From assembly GCF_014055025.1 (NCBI RefSeq), contig NZ_CP059571.1, forward strand, positions 2,232,001 through 2,296,000: DNA of 64,000 nt, given 5' to 3'. A program made the translations under genes and the position numbers. Positions 1 through 8,005 of the stretch are shown here, piece after piece. The DNA is from Neisseria bacilliformis (GTDB lineage: Bacteria > Pseudomonadota > Gammaproteobacteria > Burkholderiales > Neisseriaceae). Numbering within the stretch: the stretch's first letter is position 1; the number at the start of each line of letters is the position of its first letter. The notes beneath the pieces are model-generated. The model saw only the letters and a program-made list of their open reading frames with translations, was not told the origin of the DNA and did no database searches.

Positions 1-600
1 ATGCGCGTTTCCGTCAACACCACCTTCGGCCTGGCCGGCCTCATCGACGTAGCCGGTGCGGGCGGCATCCCCGACAACAAAAACAGCCTCGGCGACACCT
101 TCGCCTCCTGGGGCTGGAAAAACAGCCACTACTTCGTCTACCCCGTGCTCGGCCCCTCCACCCTGCGCGACAGCGTCGGCACCACCGCCCTGATGGCCTA
201 CCCCGTGCAAAACACCATCTTCCACACCACCGCCGGCCGCGCCGCCGCCAGCGGCCTCAACGCCGTCAGCACCCGCGAAGGCTATCTCGACCTCACCGAC
301 AGCCTCGACGATGCCGCCCTCGACCCCTACATCATGGTGCGCGACGCCTACATGCAGATGCGCGACAAACAAATCGGCAACAGGCCGTCTGAAAACGGCG
401 GCGGCGAAGACATCGACATCGACGAACTCGTCGCCCCCGAAAGCAGCGGCGCACAAACCGCCCCGCAGGCCGCCCCACCCGCAGCAACGCCCGACACCGC
501 CGAAGCCCCGACTGACAATGCGGACGCTCCCGCCACGCCCGAAACCCCGCCGCAGGACACAACGGAAACACCGGAGGCAACACAGCCGCAAGCGCATTAA
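1..600 (+). CDS. mlaA: MlaA/VacJ outer-membrane lipoprotein, C-terminal part (cut by window start)
   Basis: MlaA (VacJ) is the outer-membrane component of the Mla system that removes misplaced phospholipids from the outer leaflet and passes them to MlaC. The visible part carries the family signature: NTTFGLAGLIDVA, then GIP, a TFASWGW segment and the LGPSTLRD block, all from the second half of the family domain. The lipobox and N-terminal half lie outside the window, so the ATG at base 1 is an internal methionine in frame and not the start. After about residue 125 the protein runs into a long Ala/Pro/Thr-rich acidic tail of some 75 residues that is probably disordered. An in-frame DUS lies at the start of this tail (RPSEN). 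A DUS inverted repeat follows the stop. Confidence 0.9.
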   Translation: MRVSVNTTFGLAGLIDVAGAGGIPDNKNSLGDTFASWGWKNSHYFVYPVLGPSTLRDSVGTTALMAYPVQNTIFHTTAGRAAASGLNAVSTREGYLDLTDSLDDAALDPYIMVRDAYMQMRDKQIGNRPSENGGGEDIDIDELVAPESSGAQTAPQAAPPAATPDTAEAPTDNADAPATPETPPQDTTETPEATQPQAH

Positions 601-625
601 CCCCCGTCCCGCCCGTCCGCAAAAC

Positions 626-664
626 AGGCCGTCTGAAAAGCAGAATACGCTTTTCAGACGGCCT
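626..664. terminator. DUS inverted repeat behind mlaA
   Basis: Two AG-DUS copies in inverted orientation (arms 626-641 and 649-664) form a 16-bp stem with a 7-base loop. Such paired DUS often act as intrinsic terminators in Neisseria. It lies 25 bp past the mlaA stop. The T-run is weak, so termination is likely but not certain. Confidence 0.6.
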
Positions 665-720
665 GTTGCATGGCAGAAAACGTGTGCGCTGCCTTGGGGC
701 GGAGTTGTTCGGGATTTCGG

Positions 721-790
721 GTAGGTCGGGCATTTATGCCCGACAAACACCGGCGACAAAAAAACGTCAGGCATAAATGCCCGACCTACG
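721..790. repeat. Palindromic intergenic repeat, family A, copy 1
   Basis: About 70 bp with inverted ends reading GTAGGTCGGGCATTTATGCC and its reverse complement, around a variable centre. Further copies lie at 28499-28573 and 49865-49936. No coding potential is seen. Confidence 0.7.
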
Positions 791-837
791 AATTACTTGG
801 TTAATGCGGTTTTCCGAGGCGGCGGGCATCTGTTGGA

Positions 838-880
838 CAGCAGGGAACGCGTGCGTCGCCTGGGGGCGGCACGCCCTACG
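838..880. repeat. Short palindromic repeat, family C, copy 1
   Basis: The sequence around GGGAACGCGTGCGTCGCC, followed by GGGGCGGCACGCCCTACG, recurs at 28409-28450 with a few changes. It lies in the 545-bp gene-free stretch 601-1146. Confidence 0.6.
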
Positions 881-894
881 TCAGCCCCGCCCTA

Positions 895-1038
895 CCGTCA
901 TTCCCGCGTTTATGCTCCGAAGGAGTACTGGCAGGAATCTTTCTTAACCTTCGACAATTCTCAAATAAACAAACAGTTGTCAGACACCGCCGAGATTCCC
1001 GCCAGTACTCCTTCGGAGCATAAACGCGGGAATGACGG
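895..1038. repeat. Long inverted repeat with 45-bp arms (dRS3-like ends)
   Basis: Arms 895-939 and 994-1038 are reverse complements with one mismatch, separated by 54 bp. The outer ends read CCGTCATTCCCGCG, as in neisserial dRS3 elements (ATTCCC-N8-GGGAAT). The arms share an extra core, TATGCTCCGAAGGAGTACTG, which contains its own CTCCGAAGGAG palindrome. The transcript could fold into a very long hairpin. An 81-codon open frame across it is a by-product. Confidence 0.75.
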
Positions 1039-1125
1039 ATAAGGGTTTTGGTTGTGCCGAAACAGAGCTTTCAGACTGCCGCCGCCAAGTAGGGTGTGTG
1101 CAGTGAAAGCGGTTATTTGGGATTA

Positions 1126-1157
1126 AGGCCGTCTGAAAGTGTTTTTTCAGACGGCCT
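1126..1157. terminator. DUS inverted repeat behind the Slam gene
   Basis: Two AG-DUS copies in inverted orientation 13 bp beyond the stop of the minus-strand Slam gene at 1170. A bidirectional hairpin and probable terminator. Confidence 0.6.
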
Positions 1158-1169
1158 CTGTGCGCGGGT

Positions 1170-2591
1170 TCAGAAGGTTTTGCCCAGTTGGATGAAGGCG
1201 TTGGCTTTGCGGTAGGTGTAGAAGGGGATGTTGCTGTCGGTTTTGTGCCAGACGGTTACGAGGCGGGGGGTGATGCCCCGGAAGCTGAGGCGGTTGTGCC
1301 AGATGGCGGCGGTGGCGGTGTATTCGCGGTCGCTGCGGAGGGTGGGGACGATGAATGCGCCGTCGTATTTGCGGCGGGCGTAGGCGGCGGTGAGGGCGGT
1401 GCCGAGGCCTTTGCCCCAGATGCGCACGATGGAGGCGCGGAGGGCTTTGCGGCGGTAGGCTTCGTCGGGGTCGCGGGCGCGTTTGCGGGCGAGGTCTGCG
1501 CCGAGGGTGAGGTATTGGCGGGGGCTTTGCAGGTAGACCCAGGTGGCGGAGAGGCTGCTGTCGCGGCCGTCGGCGGAGGGGCGGTGTGGGTGGCGGGGGC
1601 GGCCGGTTTCGGCGGCGGTGATGAGGCGGTGGCGTTCGGAAAGCTGCCGCTGCCATTGGGCGCGGAGGCCGTTTTCGCGGGCGTAGGTCGCGCCGCCGTA
1701 CCAGCGGTGTTGGTGATAAGGCAGGAGGGCGGCTTCGCTGCGGCCGCTTTTGTAGGCGATGCCGAGGGCGGTGCGGACGGTGTGGTCGTCGTAGGGGTGG
1801 TTGTCCCAGTAGGTTTTACCGTAGGCGTCGGTTTCGCTGCGGATGCGCCAGTGGCCGGGGAGGTTGATGTCACGGGCAAGGCCGGCATTGTAGGCGATGC
1901 CTTGGGCTTTTTGGGGTTCGGGCAGGATCCAGGTGCCACCGGCGTAGCGGACGGTGCGTTGGCTTGGGGCGTTGTTGATGTTGTTGTCGCGGGTGTAGTT
2001 GGCGTTGAGTTCGGTCTGCCAGCGGCTGCGGCTGCGAATTTCGTCGAGTTGGCTTTGCAGGGCGGTGCGGGCTTCGGGAGGGAGGTCGGTGTCGAGGAGG
2101 GTTTGGTAGTGGCTCTCGGCGGCGAGGTCGCGGTGGTCGTCTTTGAGGGCTTGGGCGAGGCGCAGGCGGATGATGACGGCTTGGGGCATGGTTTGGTGGG
2201 CGCGTTGCAGGTGTTTGACGGCGCGGGTGTAGTGGCCGTCGGCGTGGGCGGCGATACCTTCGGCGAGGTCGAGGAGGGTGTGGTCTTTGGGTTCGGGCAG
2301 ACGGCGGTAGACGGGCAGGAGGAGTTTGACGGCTTGGGCGTTGCCGGCGATGGCGGCGGAGGAGAGGGCGCGGTGGAGGAGTTCGGGCTGTTGCAGGAGT
2401 TGATCGGGGTTGTCTATGGTGAGGGTTTGGCCGGTAGGGTTGGGGGTGAGGCGGTTGGCTGTGGGTTCGGGGGCGGGGATGGCGGTGGGGGCGGTGAGGT
2501 CGAAGCGGGGTTCGGGTTCGGGGCGGGGGTCGGGCGCGGCTTGGGCGGCGGTGGTGAGGATGAGGGCGGCGAGGATGTGGGGGCGGGGCAT
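1170..2591 (-). CDS. Surface lipoprotein assembly modifier (Slam, DUF560) family protein
   Basis: Slam proteins sit in the outer membrane and move surface lipoproteins to the outside of the cell. This 473-residue protein has a signal peptide (about residues 1-18), a Pro-rich linker, a helical TPR-like region (about 75-200) and then a barrel of alternating short strands that ends in QLGKTF, a typical C-terminal phenylalanine for outer-membrane insertion. Length and layout fit the DUF560 family (roughly 470-580 residues). Slam genes usually lie next to their client lipoprotein. None is seen here: the neighbours are mlaA and pilR. Its client may be encoded elsewhere. The product is likely; the client is unknown. 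Confidence 0.8.
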   Translation of the reverse strand: MPRPHILAALILTTAAQAAPDPRPEPEPRFDLTAPTAIPAPEPTANRLTPNPTGQTLTIDNPDQLLQQPELLHRALSSAAIAGNAQAVKLLLPVYRRLPEPKDHTLLDLAEGIAAHADGHYTRAVKHLQRAHQTMPQAVIIRLRLAQALKDDHRDLAAESHYQTLLDTDLPPEARTALQSQLDEIRSRSRWQTELNANYTRDNNINNAPSQRTVRYAGGTWILPEPQKAQGIAYNAGLARDINLPGHWRIRSETDAYGKTYWDNHPYDDHTVRTALGIAYKSGRSEAALLPYHQHRWYGGATYARENGLRAQWQRQLSERHRLITAAETGRPRHPHRPSADGRDSSLSATWVYLQSPRQYLTLGADLARKRARDPDEAYRRKALRASIVRIWGKGLGTALTAAYARRKYDGAFIVPTLRSDREYTATAAIWHNRLSFRGITPRLVTVWHKTDSNIPFYTYRKANAFIQLGKTF

Positions 2592-2611
2592 GGTGGTTTG
2601 TGATGGTGTTG

Positions 2612-2651
2612 AGGCCGTCTGAAAACGGGTTTTCGGGTTCTCAGACGGCCT
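2612..2651. terminator. DUS inverted repeat behind pilR
   Basis: Inverted AG-DUS pair with a 16-base centre between the pilR stop at 2703 and the Slam start at 2591. In the minus direction it could end the pilS-pilR transcript. Confidence 0.5.
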
Positions 2652-2702
2652 TTTTGCGTTTTTTGGGGTGTTTGGTTTCGTCGGGCTGCGTTTTCAGACG
2701 GC

Positions 2703-4427
2703 CTATTCGATGCCCAGCCTTTCCATGCGGTAGCGCATGGAGCGGAAGCTGATGCCGAGGAGTTTGGCGGCCTGGGTGCGGTTGTAGCGGGTGATTTGCA
2801 GGGCTTGTTCGATGATGGTGCGTTCGAGCAGGTCGAGGTAGTCCTGTATCTGGCTGCGGCCGGGGACGAAGGCGGGCATGCCGCTGAAATCGAGCGGGGG
2901 GCAGTCGCCGCCGTCGCAGTCGTCGGGCTGGGCAAAGGAGGAGGCGTCGGCGGGGGCACTCTGCTCGGGCAGGTCGGCGGCGCGCACGCCGCTACCGGCG
3001 GTGATTTGCAGGTCGTCGATTTGGATGACGCTGCCGGCGGTGAGGGCGACGGCGCGTTCGAGGATGTTTTCCAGTTCGCGGAAGTTGCCGGGGTAGCTGT
3101 ATGAGAGCAGGGCTTCCTGCGCGCCGGGGCTGAGTTTGTAGCCGCCGGGGACGTTGCCGCTGTATTTGTGCAGCATGCGCAGGATGAGGCCGCCGAGGTC
3201 TTCGCGCATTTCGCGCAGGGGGGGCATGTGGAGGGTTACGACGTTGAGGCGGTAATAAAGGTCTTGGCGGAACGCGCCGCTTTCTACGAGGGCTTCGAGA
3301 TTTTTGTGGGTGGCGCAGACGATGCGTACGTCTACGGGGGTTTCTTTGGCGTCGCCGATGCGGCGCACGGCTTTTTCCTGGATGGCGCGCAGGAGTTTGA
3401 CCTGCATGGGCAGGGGGAGGTCGGCCACTTCGTCGAGGAAGAGGGTGCCGCCGTCGGCGTGTTGGAAGAAGCCCATGCGGTCTTGGTCGGCTCCGGTGAA
3501 GCTGCCTTTTTTGTAGCCGAAAAATTCGCTTTCCATCAGGTTTTCGGGTATCGCGCCGCAGTTGACGGCGATGAAGGGGCCGGTGGTGCGCGGGGAGAGT
3601 TCGTGGATGCTGCGGGCGGCCTGTTCTTTACCGGAGCCGGATTCGCCGGAGATGTAGACGGGGACGTTGCTGCCGGCGAGGCGGCGGATGAGGTGGCGTA
3701 CTTCGATCATTTGCGGCGACATGCCCAACAGGCGGGGCATGTCGATGTCGCCGCCCACTTCCGGCGCGGGGGCGGCGGGGTTGTGGGCGGTCATTTCGGC
3801 GGTGGGGGGCGGCGCGCTGCGGAAGCGTTCGCGCAGGGAGTTGAGCGCGCCGGAGGGGGTCATGGGTTTGTCGATGCCGCCGGAGACGCCTTTGCGCACG
3901 GGGCGGGGGGCTTCGGGGGTGCTGCGCACGGAGGCGGGGGTGGCGGCGACGGGCTGCGGGCGCGGCGGCGGGGTGTAGGCGGGGGCGGGCTGCGGCGCGG
4001 GCGCGGGTTGGGCGGGGGCGGGTTTGGGCTCGTGGGCGGTGTCGGCTTCGTTGACTTTGACGGCGGATTTGACCAGCGAGCGCAGCTGGGAGAGGGTGAT
4101 GGGTTTTTGCAGGTAGTCGAACGCGCCTTCTTTGAGGGCTTCTACGGCCTGGTCGGCGTTGCCGAAGGCGGTGATGACGGCGACGGGGGTGTCGAGGGCG
4201 AGGCGGTTGATGTGCTGGACGACTTCGAGGCCGGAGCCGTCGGGCATGCGCATGTCGGTGAGGACGAGGGAGTAGTCGTCGCCTTCGAGTTTGTTTTTGG
4301 CGTCTTCCACGCCGGTGGCGGTGTCCACGCGCAGGCCCATTTTCATCAGGGTCATTTCCATCAGGTCGCGGATGTCCGCTTCGTCGTCCACCACCAGTAC
4401 GGGGTGTTGCAGGTCGTTACTCTTCAT
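2703..4427 (-). CDS. pilR: PilR-like sigma-54-dependent response regulator
   Basis: NtrC-class activator, 574 residues. The receiver domain (about 8-125) has the acidic pocket VVDDE, the phosphoacceptor Asp58 in LTDMRMPDG and the conserved FDYLQKP. A Pro/Ala-rich linker (about 130-240) is longer than usual. The AAA+ domain has Walker A GESGSGKE, the sigma-54 contact loop as GSFTGAD (GAFTGA in most members) and Walker B TLFLDEVADL. The Fis-type helix-turn-helix is at the C-terminus (YNRTQAAKLLGISFRSMRYRMERLGI). It overlaps pilS by 11 bp, so the two are one operon. PilR homologues control pilin transcription with RpoN. The gonococcal homologue is degenerate as I recall, whereas this copy looks intact. 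Confidence 0.9.
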   Translation of the reverse strand: MKSNDLQHPVLVVDDEADIRDLMEMTLMKMGLRVDTATGVEDAKNKLEGDDYSLVLTDMRMPDGSGLEVVQHINRLALDTPVAVITAFGNADQAVEALKEGAFDYLQKPITLSQLRSLVKSAVKVNEADTAHEPKPAPAQPAPAPQPAPAYTPPPRPQPVAATPASVRSTPEAPRPVRKGVSGGIDKPMTPSGALNSLRERFRSAPPPTAEMTAHNPAAPAPEVGGDIDMPRLLGMSPQMIEVRHLIRRLAGSNVPVYISGESGSGKEQAARSIHELSPRTTGPFIAVNCGAIPENLMESEFFGYKKGSFTGADQDRMGFFQHADGGTLFLDEVADLPLPMQVKLLRAIQEKAVRRIGDAKETPVDVRIVCATHKNLEALVESGAFRQDLYYRLNVVTLHMPPLREMREDLGGLILRMLHKYSGNVPGGYKLSPGAQEALLSYSYPGNFRELENILERAVALTAGSVIQIDDLQITAGSGVRAADLPEQSAPADASSFAQPDDCDGGDCPPLDFSGMPAFVPGRSQIQDYLDLLERTIIEQALQITRYNRTQAAKLLGISFRSMRYRMERLGIE

Positions 4428-6012
4428 GGTTTTTGTCCTTTGGCAGTATGAACTCGAAGCCGTTCATTTCGGGGTGGTAGTGCAGTTCGCCCAGGTTGGC
4501 GTGCGCCAGCTCGCGGGCGACGTAGAGGCCGAGGCCGGTGCCGCCTTTGGCGGTGGTGAAAAACGGCTCGAACAGGCGGTTGCGGATGTCGGGCGGCACG
4601 CCCGGGCCGTTGTCGGAAACAACGACGGAAATATTGAGCTTGCCGCTGGGGCGGATGGTTACTTTGATGGCGTTTTCGTCTTTTTTGCTGTGCCGCCAGG
4701 CGTTGTTGCACAGGTTCCACATGATTTGCTGGACGTGCATGGGGTCGGCGGTTACCGAGAGGTTTTTGCCCTGCATTTCCATTTTCATGCAGTGGACGGC
4801 GTCGGGGTTGTTGAGGGTGAATTCCTGTTTGAACGAGAGCCAGAATTTCATCATGTTGATGTGTTCGCGGCCGAGGTTGTCTTTTTTGTTGAGCATCGAT
4901 ACTTCTTCGAGCATTTTGTCGATGCGGCGGATGTTGCCGTCGATGATGCCGTGCAGTTTGTTTTCCATCGGGTTGTCGCTGCCTTCTTTCAACAGGTCGT
5001 TGGCGTGGCGGATGGCGGACATAGGGTTGCGGATTTCGTGGGCGAGGTTGGCGGTGAGCTGGCCGAGGGAGGCGAGCTTGGTGGCCATCGCTTCGGAGGC
5101 GATTTCGCGCAGGGAGCGCACGAAGAGCATGAGCAGTTTGCCGTCTTCCTGCACGAGGGGCACGGCGCGCACGTGCATGGAGTGCTGGTGCAGGTGGATG
5201 TCGGTTTCAAAGGTGCGCTCGGGGTTGTAGAGCCAGCGGCGGGCGATGTCTTCGAAAATCGGTTCTTTGCGCTCGGGGGCGAGGCCGGGGAAGTAGGTTT
5301 TGGCCTGGCGGTTAAAGAGCCAGACGGTGAGTTCGGGATCGATGACGATGACGGCTTCCTGCATGCGGTTGAGCACGAGCTGGTTGAGGCCGCGCACGCG
5401 GTTGTAGTTGCTTTTGTGTTTTTTGGCCGAGGCGTTGGCGGCTTTGAGGAAGGTTGCGCTGTATGAGGTGAGGTAGGCGACGGCGAAGGAGGCGGCGATC
5501 AGCACCACGGCGGTGCCGATGTTGCGGCCGTTCCATTTTTCGATGTCCAGCCCGAGCTGGTCGGTGAGGAACATGACGCAGACGACGCACAGGGCGGTGA
5601 AGCCGGCATAGAGGGCGGGGAAGCGGCCGTAGCTGAGCATGCAGGAGGTGGCGACGAAGGGCAGCACGAGGATGCCGATGCCCGAGCCGATGCCGCCTGT
5701 GAGGTACACCAGCACCATAATCATCAGGATGTCGATGACCGCGCTGGCGTTGGGCAGGCGGTCGTTGCGCTGCTGCATCCAGCCGGGGCGCACGAAGGAG
5801 CCGAGGGTGATGCCCGCGTACACCGCCGTCCACAGATAGAACACGGCGGGCGACATGATTTCGCGCAGGCCGCTGTTGTCGGTGAACATGGCCATCAGGT
5901 GCAGACAGACCATGGATACGACGATGGTGAGGCGGCAGATGTTGATCAGCCACGGGATGCGGTCGATCTGCTCTTCCCAGTCGTCGGCTTTGGTTAAGAA
6001 GGAGTTTTTCAT
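4417..6012 (-). CDS. pilS: PilS-like membrane sensor histidine kinase
   Basis: 531 residues. About six hydrophobic segments fill the first 190 residues, then comes a PAS-like region (about 205-310), the dimerisation/phosphoacceptor H-box AHEIRNPMSAIRHANDLL with His325, and a catalytic ATP-binding domain with N-box (WNLCNNAWRHS) and G-boxes (VSDNGPGVP, GGTGLGLYVARE). This is the PilS architecture. It is the first gene of the pilS-pilR operon and phosphorylates PilR. In other bacteria PilS senses pilin in the inner membrane. The ATG at 6012 gives the full set of membrane helices. Confidence 0.9.
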   Translation of the reverse strand: MKNSFLTKADDWEEQIDRIPWLINICRLTIVVSMVCLHLMAMFTDNSGLREIMSPAVFYLWTAVYAGITLGSFVRPGWMQQRNDRLPNASAVIDILMIMVLVYLTGGIGSGIGILVLPFVATSCMLSYGRFPALYAGFTALCVVCVMFLTDQLGLDIEKWNGRNIGTAVVLIAASFAVAYLTSYSATFLKAANASAKKHKSNYNRVRGLNQLVLNRMQEAVIVIDPELTVWLFNRQAKTYFPGLAPERKEPIFEDIARRWLYNPERTFETDIHLHQHSMHVRAVPLVQEDGKLLMLFVRSLREIASEAMATKLASLGQLTANLAHEIRNPMSAIRHANDLLKEGSDNPMENKLHGIIDGNIRRIDKMLEEVSMLNKKDNLGREHINMMKFWLSFKQEFTLNNPDAVHCMKMEMQGKNLSVTADPMHVQQIMWNLCNNAWRHSKKDENAIKVTIRPSGKLNISVVVSDNGPGVPPDIRNRLFEPFFTTAKGGTGLGLYVARELAHANLGELHYHPEMNGFEFILPKDKNHEE

Positions 6013-6272
6013 GTTTTGTTTTTTGTGTTTCGTCTGTTTGTCCGCGCAGGCCGTTTTTTCAGACGGCCGCTTGTGTTTGGCGCGCCCATTATCGCAAACG
6101 GGCGGCGGGTGCGTTTTTCAGACGGCCTTTGCGGTTGTTCTGCGGCTTTAATGGCATCCGGACGGGCGTTTGGCGGCGGTTATTGTAAAACAAGATTAAC
6201 AATTATTGTCAGAAGGCCGTCTGAAAAACGGGTTTTCAGACGGCCTCTTGCTGTGTTTTTTTCTCGGACGGC

Positions 6273-6554
6273 TTATTTTTTCTGCGCGCGCGCCTGAGCT
6301 TTTTTCTCTGCCGCTTCGAGCCGTGCGGCCACGTAGTCCACCATCAGGTCTTTCTTTTCCCAGAAGAAGGTCTGCATTTTTTCCAAAGAATAAATGCGGC
6401 GCACCATGCCGGGCAGCCCTTCATGGATGATGGCGGCAACTTGTTTGTTCAACGCCTCGTCGTCCATCGCGGTTTTGAGGTCGGTGTTTTTTTCGGCGAG
6501 GAAGGCGTTGAGGTTTTTAACCACGCCGCCGTGGATTTCAAATTGTTTGAGCAT
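6273..6554 (-). CDS. Hypothetical protein, 93 residues
   Basis: Small soluble protein beginning MLKQFEIHGG and ending in a Lys/Ala-rich helix (AAEKKAQARAQKK). I chose the ATG at 6554 because AAGGG lies 7 bases upstream. The frame stays open for 34 more codons to 6656, but that extension (ECRLSNQLPTRENA) runs through the promoter region of the divergent hemJ-like gene. The predicted fold is all-helical, with no motif I recognise. It is a single-gene unit between pilS and the divergent gene at 6676. Confidence 0.6.
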   Translation of the reverse strand: MLKQFEIHGGVVKNLNAFLAEKNTDLKTAMDDEALNKQVAAIIHEGLPGMVRRIYSLEKMQTFFWEKKDLMVDYVAARLEAAEKKAQARAQKK

Positions 6555-6675
6555 GGCGTTTTCCCTTGTTGGAAGTTGGTTTGAAAGGCGGCATTCTAGC
6601 AAAAGCCGCCGCCCGCCGCCATCGGCTGCTATATAATGCGCGCCGTTCGGGAACACGGATGAGGCCGTCTGAAAA

Positions 6676-7095
6676 ATGTATCTGTGGTTTAAGCTACTGC
6701 ATGTTTTTTTTATGATTTCGTGGTTTGCGGGGCTGTTTTACCTGCCGCGCATCTACGTCAATCTGGCGACGGCGCAGGCGGGCGGCGCGGAATACCGGCG
6801 GCTGCTGGACATGGCGCGGCGGCTGTTGCGCTTTATGACGCCGCTGGGCGGCCTCGCGCTGCTGTTCGGCCTGCTCACCCCATTTGCGGCCGGCTGGTGG
6901 GGGCAGGGCTGGGTGTACGGCAAACTCGCGCTCGGGCTGGCTCTGGCGGCCTACCATGTTTACTGTTTCTTGCTGCTGCGCGACTTTGCGGCAGAGCGCA
7001 ACCGCCGCAGCCACAAATGGTACCGCGTGTTCAACGAAATTCCTGTGCTGGCGATGGCCGCCGCGCTGTATCTCGTCGTGTTCAAACCCTTCTGA
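6676..7095 (+). CDS. hemJ: HemJ/CopD-family membrane protein
   Basis: Protein of 139 residues with four predicted membrane helices. It begins MYLWFKLLHVFFMISWFAGLFYLPRIYV, which matches the start of HemJ, the oxygen-independent-type protoporphyrinogen IX oxidase of haem synthesis: conserved His in LLH and Arg in LPR. The length fits HemJ (about 140). It is also placed in the wider CopD superfamily, so a general CopD label is the alternative. The start codon directly follows an AG-DUS, which replaces a normal ribosome binding site. The CYTH gene follows after 15 bp. Confidence 0.75.
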   Translation: MYLWFKLLHVFFMISWFAGLFYLPRIYVNLATAQAGGAEYRRLLDMARRLLRFMTPLGGLALLFGLLTPFAAGWWGQGWVYGKLALGLALAAYHVYCFLLLRDFAAERNRRSHKWYRVFNEIPVLAMAAALYLVVFKPF

Positions 7096-7110
7096 AAGGC
7101 CGTCTGAAAA

Positions 7111-7599
7111 ATGACCGTGGAAATAGAACGCCGTTTTTTACTGGCAAACGACAGCTGGCGCGCAGAAGCCGCCGCGCCGCGCCTCCTCGTGCAGGGCTAC
7201 ATCAGCGTGGAAAAGGAGCGCACCGTGCGCGTGCGCATCGACGGCGGACACGCCTGGCTCACGCTCAAAGGCTACGTGTCCGACATCACCCGCAGCGAGT
7301 TCGAATATCCCGTTCCCGTGGCGCACGCCCGCGAGATTTTCGCCACCATGTGCCCGTTCCGCATGGAAAAACGCCGCTACGAAATCCGCGCCGGCGGCTT
7401 CACCTTTGAAATCGACGAATACCTCGGCGGCAACGCGCCGCTCGTCGTCGCCGAAATCGAACTGCCCGCCGAAGACACCCCCTTCCCCCGCCCCGCCTGG
7501 CTCGGCCGCGAAATCACCAGCGACGGCCGCTACACCAACGCCTACCTCAGCCGCCACCCCTACGCCGAATGGACGGCGCAGGACAAACAGGCCGTCTGA
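7111..7599 (+). CDS. CYTH-domain protein, probable inorganic triphosphatase
   Basis: 162 residues, one CYTH domain. CYTH proteins form an eight-strand tunnel that binds triphosphates with divalent metal. Bacterial stand-alone members of this size mostly hydrolyse inorganic tripolyphosphate. The signature ExExK is seen as EIERR (residues 4-8), with Arg in the Lys place. Further charged strands are RVRIDG, WLTLKG, EKRRYEI, FEIDEYLG and VAEIELP. It follows the hemJ-like gene by 15 bp with a DUS between, and is followed by a DUS hairpin. Substrate is inferred from the family only. Confidence 0.75.
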   Translation: MTVEIERRFLLANDSWRAEAAAPRLLVQGYISVEKERTVRVRIDGGHAWLTLKGYVSDITRSEFEYPVPVAHAREIFATMCPFRMEKRRYEIRAGGFTFEIDEYLGGNAPLVVAEIELPAEDTPFPRPAWLGREITSDGRYTNAYLSRHPYAEWTAQDKQAV

Positions 7600-7621
7600 A
7601 AACCTGTTTTCAGACGGCCTC
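7588..7621. terminator. DUS inverted repeat at the CYTH stop
   Basis: Inverted AG-DUS pair whose first arm overlaps the stop codon of the CYTH gene. Probable terminator or attenuator before the next gene at 7655. Confidence 0.55.
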
Positions 7622-7654
7622 AAACGGATTCCCACGCCCAACAAGGAGTACCCC

Positions 7655-8005
7655 ATGTACGAAGTCAACCGCAGCGCATTCCTGCTCATCCCCCGCGAAC
7701 CCTTTTTGCGCTGGCTGCAATCGGTCGGCGTGTCCGGCCTCACCCTGGAAGACGTGCAGGCCGACGCCAACGCCTACCTCACCGACCCCTGCGACAGCGC
7801 GGAGGACATTTTGGACACCATCGACAGCCGCCTCGAAGAAATCTTCTCCGCCGAACTGGCCGACTGGTGCGCCGACGAAAGCCTGTGGCCCGAACTGCAC
7901 CCCGACACCTTCGCCCAATGGTTCGACATCCGCCCCGCCCCCGTCGCCACCGACCTCTCCGCCGCCGCACTCGAACGCGAAGCCTTCCGCCCCTTGGAGG
8001 CATGA
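7655..8005 (+). CDS. Hypothetical protein, 116 residues
   Basis: Begins MYEVNRSAFLLIPREPFLRWLQ. The start at 7655 has AAGGAG 6 bases upstream, a better choice than the longer open frame. The protein is acidic, soluble and rich in Asp/Glu (LEDVQADANAYLTDPCDSAEDILDTIDSRLEEIFSAEL), with Trp in WCADESLWPELHPDTFAQWF. I do not recognise the family. Its stop overlaps the start of the thioesterase gene (ATGA), so the two are translationally coupled and with the thioredoxin gene form a three-gene operon. Confidence 0.75.
   Translation: MYEVNRSAFLLIPREPFLRWLQSVGVSGLTLEDVQADANAYLTDPCDSAEDILDTIDSRLEEIFSAELADWCADESLWPELHPDTFAQWFDIRPAPVATDLSAAALEREAFRPLEA

Noticed and set aside
797-1042. 81-codon open frame
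   Set aside because: It spans the long inverted repeat, so it is a by-product of repeat DNA.
1188-2603. 471-codon Gly/Val-rich open frame opposite the Slam gene
   Set aside because: Shadow frame caused by high GC at third positions; composition (Gly, Ala, Val) and lack of motifs mark it as non-coding.
3168-4451. 427-codon open frame opposite pilR and 391-codon frame opposite pilS
   Set aside because: Antisense shadows of clearly conserved genes, with Gly/Val/Phe-rich composition and no domain.
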